A DNA stretch of 48,058 nt from DASYUM01 sp036001225 (lineage in GTDB: Bacteria > Methylomirabilota > Methylomirabilia > Rokubacteriales > DASRDR01), in assembly GCA_036001225.1 (NCBI GenBank), contig DASYUM010000002.1:1-48058 (forward strand), written 5' to 3'. The notes beneath the pieces were generated by a model. That model searched no databases, was not told where the DNA came from, and was given only the letters and a program-made list of their open reading frames with translations. Positions 41,792 through 48,058 of the stretch are shown one piece after another (the first letter of the stretch is position 1; every line of letters begins with the position of its first letter). A program made the position numbers and the translations under genes.

Positions 41792-43197
41792 GAACCGGAT
41801 TCCGGTTTCGCTGACGGGCGGGGCTTGGCCTTGGGAGCCACCCGCGGCGTCGGCTTGTCACGGGCCTCGAGACCCTGAAGGCGAGACTTCGCCCACCGCA
41901 CCAGCTCGGCATCGTCGGCCTTCTCGGCGATTTCCTGGTAGGCGCGCCGAGCCGCCTCCGTCTCCTTCTGGGACTCGGCGACGAGCCCCACGCCGGCCAG
42001 CGCCCGGAAGCGGTCGCCGCCGCTCACCGGCGCTTCGGCCAGCACTGCCTCGTAGGCGCCGCGGGCTTCCGCCATCTTCCCGGCCTTGAGCGCGCCCTCG
42101 CCGAGGAGGAGGAGGGCATCCAGCCGCTGGGGACCCTTGGCATCGGCCACCTCGCGCGCTGCCTGCATCGCCTGGTCGAACTGCCGGCCCTTCAGGTGGA
42201 GGTTCGCCAGCTCGAGGCCCGCCGACGCCGCCAGCGCGTCTTGCGGGTAGTCGCGGCGGAGGGTCTTCCACGCGGTCTCGGCGTCGGTCGTGCGCCCGAG
42301 CCGCTGGGAGAGGTCGCCGATCTGGTAGAGCGCCTGCGGGACGAGCGAGCTGGTCGGCGTGTGCTTGACGAGGCCCCGGTACTGCTCGATGGCCTCCGGC
42401 GTCCGGCCCGCCTTGAGGTGGCTCTCGGCGAGGAGCACGCGCGCCGTGGGAGCGAGGTCGTGCGTCGGATGGGCCGTCACGAACTCCTCGAGGGAGCGGG
42501 CGCCCTCGGCCGCGCGCCCCGTCTCCACCTGCGTCACGCCGAGCAGATACCGCGCCTCGGGGAGGAAGCGACTCTGGGGAAAGCGGCTCGGATACGCCGA
42601 GAGCAGCCCCAGCGCCTCGTCCCAGCGCTTGGCCCGCACCAGCTCCCGGGCGGCCGCGTAGGCGGCCGAGCCGGCCAACTCGCTGGCCGGGTACTCGCGG
42701 AGCAGCGTGTTGAACGTCGCCAGCGCCTCCTCGGGGAGGCCGAGCTCCAGCTCGCTGAATCCTCGGGCGTAGAGAGCATCGTCGGCGTAGGGCGAGGTGG
42801 GATAGCCGCGGACGAAGAGCGTGTAGCGCTCGCGGGCGTCGCTGAAGCGGCGGAGGCGGAAGAGCACCTCGGCCTGCCAGAAGAGCGGCTCGCCGGGGGT
42901 GAAGGCACGGAGCGGCATCCCCTGGGCGGCCCCGAACTCGCCGAGCGCGTCGCCGTAGCGGCCGAGCGCGAACGCGGCCTTCCCCCGCACGACGGCCGCA
43001 TCTCCGCGCCGCGCGTCGTTCGGCGCCACCCGGGCGAACTCGGCCAGCTCCCGATAGCTCACGTCGTAGAGCCCGTCCTCGAAGGCCTGGATCCCGACCG
43101 TCCACAGCCGATCGGCCTCCGAGACCGCCGCGAGCGCGGGGGCGGTGCCGGCCATGGCCCAGGCCAGCACCCCGACGAGACACACCGAGCTTCGCAT
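41788..43197 (-). CDS. Periplasmic TPR protein, YbgF/BamD-like repeats
   Basis: A 469-aa exported protein: signal peptide MRSSVCLVGVLAWAMAGTAPALA, then about ten TPR-type hairpins of the YbgF/BamD kind (FRLRRFSDARERYTLFVRGY, YPTSPYADDALYARGFSELE, LYQIGDLSQRLGRTTDAE). The C-terminal tail is basic and low complexity (KPTPRVAPKAKPRPSAKP). GGAGGAGGG precedes the ATG. Its stop overlaps the GTG of the 1018-aa TPR gene. It is divergent from the HAD gene with a 76-nt shared upstream region. It probably scaffolds an envelope complex with its neighbour; partners are not visible in the window. Confidence 0.82.
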   Translation of the reverse strand: MRSSVCLVGVLAWAMAGTAPALAAVSEADRLWTVGIQAFEDGLYDVSYRELAEFARVAPNDARRGDAAVVRGKAAFALGRYGDALGEFGAAQGMPLRAFTPGEPLFWQAEVLFRLRRFSDARERYTLFVRGYPTSPYADDALYARGFSELELGLPEEALATFNTLLREYPASELAGSAAYAAARELVRAKRWDEALGLLSAYPSRFPQSRFLPEARYLLGVTQVETGRAAEGARSLEEFVTAHPTHDLAPTARVLLAESHLKAGRTPEAIEQYRGLVKHTPTSSLVPQALYQIGDLSQRLGRTTDAETAWKTLRRDYPQDALAASAGLELANLHLKGRQFDQAMQAAREVADAKGPQRLDALLLLGEGALKAGKMAEARGAYEAVLAEAPVSGGDRFRALAGVGLVAESQKETEAARRAYQEIAEKADDAELVRWAKSRLQGLEARDKPTPRVAPKAKPRPSAKPESGS

Positions 43198-43258
43198 CGC
43201 CCTCCTCCGGGTGTGTCCTACCCTACCAGATTTGCCCGGGCCCGCGGACGATCCTCGT

Positions 43259-43264
43259 TATACT
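43259..43264 (+). promoter_or_regulatory. -10 element of the HAD/rarA/ddl operon
   Basis: TATACT ends 9 nt before the ATG at 43274, so transcription would start about 3 nt upstream of it. A weak TTGCCC lies at 43232-43237, too far for a normal -35. A nearly leaderless transcript is suggested. Confidence 0.45.
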
Positions 43265-43273
43265 CGCACAGGC

Positions 43274-43921
43274 ATGCTGCCGGTCTGCGCGTTCGATCTG
43301 GACCACACGCTCGTCCGCTCGCCCCTCGACCTGGCCGCGATGCGAGCCGACCTGCGCGCCTTCGCGGCGGCCACGGGCCTCCACCTGCCCGCCGAAGCCC
43401 CCCTGTGGACGGTCGAGCAGACCATCCAGGGGATCGCCCGCGAGGCCCCGGCGCTGACGGCGCGGTGCTGGACGATCGTGCTCGACCACGAGCGTCGCGC
43501 GCTCGCCGACGCCGCCTGCGAACCCGGCGCCCGCGAGACCCTGGAGCGGCTGGGCGCGGCCGGCGTGGCCCTCGCCGTGTGGACCAACAACGCCCGGGCG
43601 GCGACCGAGGTCGCCCTCGTCCGGTGCGGGCTTCGGGCCTTCTTCCCGACGGTGATCACCCGCGACGAGGCCACGATGAAGCCCGATCCCGGCGGCCTCC
43701 GCCTGCTGCGGGCGGCCTATCCCGAGCGTCCCATCTGGGTCGTGGGCGACTCCTGGGTCGACGGGGCGGCGGCCCAGGCCGGCGGGGCCCCGTTCATCGC
43801 CTACGGGAGCGATCCCGAGCAGCTGCGACGGCGCGCCGTCGTCGCCCGGCTCGTCATCCACGACCTGCGTGAGCTGCCGGGGCATCTGGCGACGCTCTCG
43901 GCCCTCGCGCCGCCCGTATAA
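43274..43921 (+). CDS. HAD-superfamily hydrolase
   Basis: A 215-aa haloacid-dehalogenase-type phosphatase with all four motifs: FDLDHTLVRS (nucleophile Asp and acid Asp), VWTNN (Thr), MKPDP (Lys) and VVGDSWVDGAAA (acidic pair). The alpha-helical cap after motif I places it with phosphoglycolate-phosphatase-like (C1 cap) members. The substrate is unknown, but small phosphomonoesters are typical. The frame is open from 43145, but that would run into the divergent promoter region; ATG 43274 begins directly before motif I. Its stop TAA overlaps the rarA ATG (TAATG), so the two are translationally coupled. Confidence 0.85.
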   Translation: MLPVCAFDLDHTLVRSPLDLAAMRADLRAFAAATGLHLPAEAPLWTVEQTIQGIAREAPALTARCWTIVLDHERRALADAACEPGARETLERLGAAGVALAVWTNNARAATEVALVRCGLRAFFPTVITRDEATMKPDPGGLRLLRAAYPERPIWVVGDSWVDGAAAQAGGAPFIAYGSDPEQLRRRAVVARLVIHDLRELPGHLATLSALAPPV

Positions 43922-45279
43922 TGACTCAGGGGTCCGCGGTGGAGCTGTTCGAGCACGCCAGCCAGGAACGGCGGCGCGAGGTGGCGCCCCTGGCCGACCG
44001 CATGCGCCCGCGCACCGTGGAGGAGTTCGTCGGGCAGGGCCACCTCCTCGGCGAAGGGCGGCTCCTGCGGGCCGCGATCGAGTCGGGCGATCTCCACTCC
44101 ATGATCTTGTGGGGTCCGCCGGGGACCGGGAAGACCACGCTGGCGGCCCTCCTCGCCGCCACCGCGCGTGCGCACTTCGTGGCCTTCTCGGCCGTGCTCT
44201 CCGGCGTCAAGGAGATTCGCACCGTGATCGCCGAGGCCGAAGAGCGCCTGCGCCTGCACGGCCAGCGAACGATTCTCTTCGTGGACGAGATCCACCGCTT
44301 CAACAAGGCCCAGCAGGACGCCTTCCTTCCCCACGTCGAACGGGGCACGATCATCCTCATCGGGGCCACGACCGAAAACCCATCCTTCGAGGTGATCTCG
44401 GCCCTCCTCTCGCGCTGCCGGGTCTACGTCCTCGAGCGGCTGACCGAGGCCGAGGTGAGTACCATCTTGGGCCGGGCCCTGGCCGACCGCGAGCGCGGCC
44501 TGGGTGGGCCCGACATCGAGGCCGATCCGGACGCGCTCCTCGCCATTGCCGGGCTGGCCAACGGCGATGCCCGCAGCGCGCTCAACATCCTGGAGGTCGC
44601 GGTCACGCTCGGCGCACCCGACGCCGGCCGTCGACGACTGACGCCGGAGGTGATCCGGGAAGCGGCCCAGCGCAAAGCGCTGCTCTACGACAAGGGCGGG
44701 GAGGCGCACTACAACCTCATCAGCGCGCTTCACAAGTCGCTGCGGGACTCCGACCCCGACGGCTCCCTCTACTGGCTCGCCCGCATGCTCGAGGCCGGCG
44801 AGGACCCGCTCTTCATCGCCCGCCGGCTGGTCCGGGCCGCCGCCGAGGACGTCGGCCTGGCTGACCCGCAGGCCCTGGTCGTCGCGCTGGCCGCCAAGGA
44901 CGCCTACGAGTTCCTGGGCACCCCGGAGGGTGAGCTGGCGCTGGCCGAGGCCGCGGTCTACCTCGCCTGCGCGCCGAAGTCCAACGCCGTCTACGTGGCG
45001 TTCGAGGCCGCCCGGGAGGACGTCCACGCCCGGCCGGCCGAGCCGGTCCCGCTCCACCTCCGGAACGCGCCGACCCGGCTCATGCGCGAGCTGGGCTACG
45101 GCCGGGGCTATCGTTACGCCCACGACGCGCCCGACGCTCAGGTCGAGCAGGAGCACCTGCCGGAGGCGCTCCGCGGCCAGCGCTACTACCACCCCGCACC
45201 GCGGGGGTTCGAGGTCGAGATCCGCGAGCGGCTGGAGCGCTGGCGCCGGCCGCGTCGCGATCCAGCCCCGGAGGGCTGA
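43921..45279 (+). CDS. rarA: Replication-associated recombination protein A (RarA/MgsA)
   Basis: A 452-aa AAA+ ATPase of the clamp-loader-like RarA/MgsA/WRNIP1 family that acts at stalled replication forks. The N-terminus PLADRMRPRTVEEFVGQGHLL is diagnostic. Walker A is GPPGTGKTT (about residues 66-74), Walker B ILFVDEIHRFNKAQQDAFLP, sensor 1 GATTENPSFEV. The C-terminal tetramerisation region has the signature KGGEAHYNLISALHKSLRDSD, WLARMLEAGEDPLFIARR and APKSNAVY. It overlaps the HAD gene by one base and is followed 1 nt later by the ddl GTG. No missing residue is seen. Confidence 0.95.
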   Translation: MTQGSAVELFEHASQERRREVAPLADRMRPRTVEEFVGQGHLLGEGRLLRAAIESGDLHSMILWGPPGTGKTTLAALLAATARAHFVAFSAVLSGVKEIRTVIAEAEERLRLHGQRTILFVDEIHRFNKAQQDAFLPHVERGTIILIGATTENPSFEVISALLSRCRVYVLERLTEAEVSTILGRALADRERGLGGPDIEADPDALLAIAGLANGDARSALNILEVAVTLGAPDAGRRRLTPEVIREAAQRKALLYDKGGEAHYNLISALHKSLRDSDPDGSLYWLARMLEAGEDPLFIARRLVRAAAEDVGLADPQALVVALAAKDAYEFLGTPEGELALAEAAVYLACAPKSNAVYVAFEAAREDVHARPAEPVPLHLRNAPTRLMRELGYGRGYRYAHDAPDAQVEQEHLPEALRGQRYYHPAPRGFEVEIRERLERWRRPRRDPAPEG

Positions 45280-45280
45280 G

Positions 45281-46384
45281 GTGCCGGCCAGACGGGTCCG
45301 GGTCGGGGTGATCTTCGGGGGCCGCTCGGGGGAGCACGAGGTCTCGCTGGCCTCGGCCGCTTCCCTTCTCGGCGCCATCGATCGGTCGCGCTACGAGGTC
45401 GTGCCGATGGGGATCGCCAAGGACGGCCACTGGCTCGTGGGCGGTGACCCGCTGCGGGCCCTGGCCGAGGCGAGTGGGACGCAGCTCGCGCTCCCGCCGC
45501 CCACCCCCGGCGACGCGCGACCCTCGGGGGAGAGCGCGCTGGCGCGGGTCCCCACGACCGGCGGTCTCCCGGCCGGGGTCGCCGCCCACCTCGACGTCGT
45601 GCTCCCGCTCCTCCACGGCCCGTACGGTGAGGACGGGACCGTCCAGGGGCTGCTCGAGCTGGCCGACCTTCCCTACGTCGGGGCCGGCGTCCTCGCGTCC
45701 GCGGTCGGCATGGACAAGGCCACGATGAAGGCCGTCTTCCGGGCCCACGGGCTCCCGGTCGTCCCCTACCTGGTCGTCTTCCGCCACGAGTGGACGGCCG
45801 ACCCCGAGGGGATCGGGCGGAAGGTGGCCGACGCGACCGGCTACCCGTGCTTCGTCAAGCCCTCGAATCTCGGCTCGAGCGTCGGCATCAGCAAGGTGCG
45901 CCGGGCCGCCGAGCTGGGCGCCGCCGTGGAGGCGGCCCTCGCCCACGACCGGAAGATCCTGATCGAGCGCGGGATTGCCGGGCGCGAGGTCGAGGTCAGC
46001 GTCCTCGGCAACGACCACCCCGAGGCGTCCGTCCCCGGGGAGGTGCTCCCCGGCAAGGAGTGGTACGACTACGAGGCGAAGTACACGGAGGGGATCGCCA
46101 AGCTCGTGATCCCGGCCCCGGTGGCACCCGGGCTGGCGGCGGAATTCCAGCGGCTCGCCCTGGCCGCCTTCCGGGCGATCGACGCGGCCGGGCTGGCGCG
46201 GGTGGACTTCTTCCTCGAGGGCGGGGAGCGCATCTGGCTGAACGAGATCAACACGATCCCGGGCTTCACGCGGACGTCGGCGTATCCCCAGCTCTGGGAA
46301 GCCTCGGGGCTGCCGTACCCGCGCCTGATCGACCGGCTGATCGAGCTGGCGCTGGAGCGTCACGCGTCGAAGCGCAAGCAGTAG
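45281..46384 (+). CDS. ddl: D-alanine--D-alanine ligase
   Basis: A 367-aa ATP-grasp ligase that joins two D-alanines for peptidoglycan precursors. It starts RVGVIFGGRSGEHEVSLASA, the Ddl signature, with LLHGPYGEDGTVQGLLEL, the ATP-grasp strands CFVKPSNLGSSVGISKV, and the metal/substrate end ARVDFFLEGGERIWLNEINTIPGFT. The GTG start is 1 nt after rarA and uses a GGAGG inside the end of rarA. Specificity for D-Ala rather than D-lactate is likely from KEWYDYEAKYTEG (Tyr present). It ends in a strong hairpin; the MurG-like gene follows 172 nt later. Confidence 0.95.
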   Translation: MPARRVRVGVIFGGRSGEHEVSLASAASLLGAIDRSRYEVVPMGIAKDGHWLVGGDPLRALAEASGTQLALPPPTPGDARPSGESALARVPTTGGLPAGVAAHLDVVLPLLHGPYGEDGTVQGLLELADLPYVGAGVLASAVGMDKATMKAVFRAHGLPVVPYLVVFRHEWTADPEGIGRKVADATGYPCFVKPSNLGSSVGISKVRRAAELGAAVEAALAHDRKILIERGIAGREVEVSVLGNDHPEASVPGEVLPGKEWYDYEAKYTEGIAKLVIPAPVAPGLAAEFQRLALAAFRAIDAAGLARVDFFLEGGERIWLNEINTIPGFTRTSAYPQLWEASGLPYPRLIDRLIELALERHASKRKQ

Positions 46385-46386
46385 CT

Positions 46387-46415
46387 CTGGAGGGGGCCTC
46401 GACGGCCCCCTCCAG
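46387..46415. terminator. Perfect 12-bp hairpin after ddl
   Basis: CTGGAGGGGGCC (46387-46398) pairs exactly with GGCCCCCTCCAG (46404-46415) around TCGAC. There is no T-tract. It shares sequence as well as shape with 11394-11422, so both may belong to one dispersed terminator or palindromic-repeat family. Confidence 0.7.
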
Positions 46416-46437
46416 TACCTCCCCCAGGCCCGGGATT

Positions 46438-46456
46438 GCGCGGCCAAAGGCCGCGC
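46438..46456. terminator. Second short hairpin ahead of the murG-like gene
   Basis: GCGCGGCC (46438-46445) and GGCCGCGC (46449-46456) form a perfect 8-bp stem with loop AAA, 22 nt after the previous hairpin. It may be a back-up terminator or leader structure. Confidence 0.5.
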
Positions 46457-46556
46457 TCGAAGCGGAACACTGACCGTTGGCGACTGGGTGATCCGTGGCG
46501 CTCGATCTATCGGACCGGCTCTTGGCACCGGCCAGGCCGAGGCGCACGAGGCGGCC

Positions 46557-47681
46557 ATGACGGCGCTGCGCGTCGTCATCGCCGGGGGCGGCACCGGCGG
46601 GCACACCTCGGCCGGCCTCGCCGTCGCCGCCGCCCTCCGGGCCCGCCTCGGGGAGGGCGTCGCGCTGGCCTGGATCGGAAGCCGCGCCGGCATGGAGGCC
46701 ACCCAGGTCCCGGCCGCCGGCATCGCGTACCACGCCATCGCGACGGGCAAGCTCCGCCGGCGTCTGGCCTGGCGCAACGTGACCGATCTCGGCCTCCGCG
46801 TCCCCGCCGGCTTCGTCCAGGCGTGGGGACTGCTCGGCCGGCTGCGTCCCGACGTCGTCGTCGCCACCGGCGGCTTCGTGGCGGTGCCGCCGGCCCTCGC
46901 GGCCGCCGCCCGCCGGTGCCCGCTGCTCGTCCACGAGCAGGTGGTCGTGCCCGGACTCGCCAATCGTCTGCTCGCGCGCGTCGCCGACCGCGTCGCGGTG
47001 ACCTTCGCCGCCTCGGCCAGCGCCTTTCCGGCGGCGAAGGTCGTCGTGATCGGCAACCCCATCCGCCCGGAGCTGCTGGCCGGCGAGCGAGGGCGGGCCT
47101 TCCGCCGCTTCGACCTCGACCCGGCGCTGCCGCTCCTCTATGTCACCGGCGGCGCCCAGGGCTCCCACCGGATCAACCGGGGCGTCGGCGCCGCGCTGGC
47201 GCCGCTGCTCGCCCTGAGCCAGATCGTCCACCAGTGCGGCCACAACGAGTACGACGACGAGGGCTGGCTCGGCACGCAGGCGGCGGCGCTGCCGTCCGCG
47301 TTGCGCGCGCGCTATCGGGTCGTACCCTACGTGACCGACGCCCTCGGCGACGTCTACGCGGCGGCGGGGCTGGTCGTGGGCCGGGCGGGCGCCGGGACCG
47401 TCACCGAGCTTGCCGCGCTCGGCCTGCCGGCGATCCTGATCCCGCTGCCCGGCGCGCGCGGTGACGAGCAGACGGCCAACGCGCGCGTCCTGGCCGACGC
47501 CGGGGCCGCCGTCCTCCTCCCGGAGGCCGAGTTGACGACCGATCGGTTGGTGACGCTCGTCCGCGAGTTGACCGGCGATCCGGCGCGCCTCAAGCAGATG
47601 AGCGAGCGCGCGCGGGGCCTGGCCCGCCCCGATGCCGCCGAGCGGCTGGTCGCGCTGATCCTGGAGCTGGCCGGCCGCTGA
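46557..47681 (+). CDS. MurG-like UDP-GlcNAc transferase
   Basis: A 374-aa GT-B glycosyltransferase of the MurG type, which adds GlcNAc to lipid I to make lipid II. Visible are VVIAGGGTGGHTSAGLAVA, VVATGGFVAVPPALAA, VHEQVVVPGLANRLLA (usual HEQNxxPG), YVTGGAQGSHRIN and the donor-binding RAGAGTVTELAALGLPAILIPLPGA, then DEQTANARVL. The loop after GGTGGH reads TSAGLA rather than the common IYPALA, and DHQ is DEQ, so it may be a divergent MurG or a paralogue. ATG 46557 has GAGGCGG before it. The neighbouring ddl supports a cell-wall role, but the other mur/fts genes are not here. Confidence 0.82.
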   Translation: MTALRVVIAGGGTGGHTSAGLAVAAALRARLGEGVALAWIGSRAGMEATQVPAAGIAYHAIATGKLRRRLAWRNVTDLGLRVPAGFVQAWGLLGRLRPDVVVATGGFVAVPPALAAAARRCPLLVHEQVVVPGLANRLLARVADRVAVTFAASASAFPAAKVVVIGNPIRPELLAGERGRAFRRFDLDPALPLLYVTGGAQGSHRINRGVGAALAPLLALSQIVHQCGHNEYDDEGWLGTQAAALPSALRARYRVVPYVTDALGDVYAAAGLVVGRAGAGTVTELAALGLPAILIPLPGARGDEQTANARVLADAGAAVLLPEAELTTDRLVTLVRELTGDPARLKQMSERARGLARPDAAERLVALILELAGR

Positions 47682-47720
47682 CCCTTGCGGTCCGGCGCCG
47701 GGGCGAGCGAGACTAGCGCC

Positions 47721-48058
47721 GTGCCCGAGCGCCCCGAGACCCGCTACGCCAAGAGCGGCGACGTCCACATCGCCTACCAGGTGGTCGGCGAGGGGCCGCG
47801 CGATCTCGTGCTCGTCCCCGGCTGGGTCTCGAACGTCGAGGTGTTCTGGGAGGAGCCGTCCGTCGTTCGGTTCCTCACGCGCCTGGCGTCCTTTTCGCGC
47901 CTCATCCTCTTCGACAAGCGAGGGACCGGCCTCTCCGACCGCGTCACCGAGCTGCCGACGATGGAGCAACGGATGGACGACGTGCGCGCGGTGATGGACG
48001 CCGTCGGGTCCGAGCGGGCCGCGCTGATGGGATACTCGGAGGGCGGCCCGCTGTGCGC
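47721..48058 (+). CDS. Alpha/beta hydrolase N-terminus, cut by window edge
   Basis: An open frame of 112 codons from GTG 47721 to the window end. The visible part (TRYAKSGDVHIAYQVVGEGP, LVPGWVSNVEVFWEEPSV, FDKRGTGLSDRV, then GYSEGGPLC with the nucleophile Ser) is an alpha/beta hydrolase. This N-terminus is typical of proteins where the hydrolase-like domain is fused to a nucleotide cyclase, LuxR or TPR region, so the full protein may be a signalling protein; that is an inference. It begins 39 nt after the murG-like stop. Confidence 0.75.
   Translation, partial: MPERPETRYAKSGDVHIAYQVVGEGPRDLVLVPGWVSNVEVFWEEPSVVRFLTRLASFSRLILFDKRGTGLSDRVTELPTMEQRMDDVRAVMDAVGSERAALMGYSEGGPLC

Noticed and set aside
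38798..41878. 1026-aa plus-strand open frame antisense to the large TPR protein
   Set aside because: The plus-strand translation has no domains and a Gly/Arg/Val-rich composition, whereas the minus strand gives a signal peptide and TPRs overlapping the next gene by 4 nt.

Overview
The window is GC-rich DNA (roughly 70 % by eye), densely coding, with many GTG or TTG starts and 4-nt stop/start overlaps. A BamD-like outer-membrane lipoprotein, Tat and lipoprotein signals and periplasmic TPR proteins point to a Gram-negative (diderm) bacterium. The gene style and the C-rich/G-rich intergenic hairpins resemble soil lineages such as Methylomirabilota/Rokubacteria or deep-branching proteobacteria. 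This placement is an inference; no rRNA or tRNA gene was seen.

Layout. (1) 1-5471, minus strand: a Tat-exported sugar-binding protein and two sugar ABC permeases, then a LarA-like nickel-pincer isomerase and an edge-truncated regulator. (2) 5648-11389, plus: BamD-like lipoprotein, threonine aldolase and an OppD/OppF ATPase pair in one operon, then a threonine-dehydratase-like enzyme and a MEMO1-family protein. (3) 11446-16479, minus: a compact B12-type radical SAM / membrane protein / acyl carrier protein / ketoacyl synthase operon, a secreted SGNH hydrolase and a two-helix membrane protein of unknown function. (4) 16686-24132, plus: a 1348-aa fusion of a sigma-54-activator-type AAA+ domain, Fis helix-turn-helix, degenerate cyclase domain, second ATPase and TPRs; then a membrane protein, an ABC-F ATPase and an alpha/beta hydrolase. 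(5) 24264-27946, plus: aspartate-family amino-acid genes (aminotransferase, hom, thrC) behind a clear sigma-70 promoter; aspartate kinase follows only at 37475. (6) 28002-37461 lies between thrC and the kinase: two caspase-like lipoproteins, a FecR-like exported protein, a CHASE2 nucleotide cyclase and an XRE regulator with a possible PUA/EVE-like domain. (7) 38735-43197, minus: two overlapping genes for long periplasmic TPR proteins. (8) 43274-48058, plus: HAD hydrolase, RarA, D-Ala-D-Ala ligase, MurG-like glycosyltransferase and the start of an alpha/beta hydrolase gene.

The strongest candidates for an undescribed system are the caspase-caspase-FecR-CHASE2 cyclase operon (28002-36545), which looks like an envelope-anchored protease and cyclic-nucleotide signalling unit, and the radical SAM/ACP/KAS operon (11446-14750), which looks like a small lipid or polyketide-tailoring pathway. 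Other notable items are the sigma-54-activator fusion with a GAFTDA loop, the XRE/EVE-like regulator with a possibly leaderless mRNA, and a 38-bp duplication of the end of hom around a hairpin.
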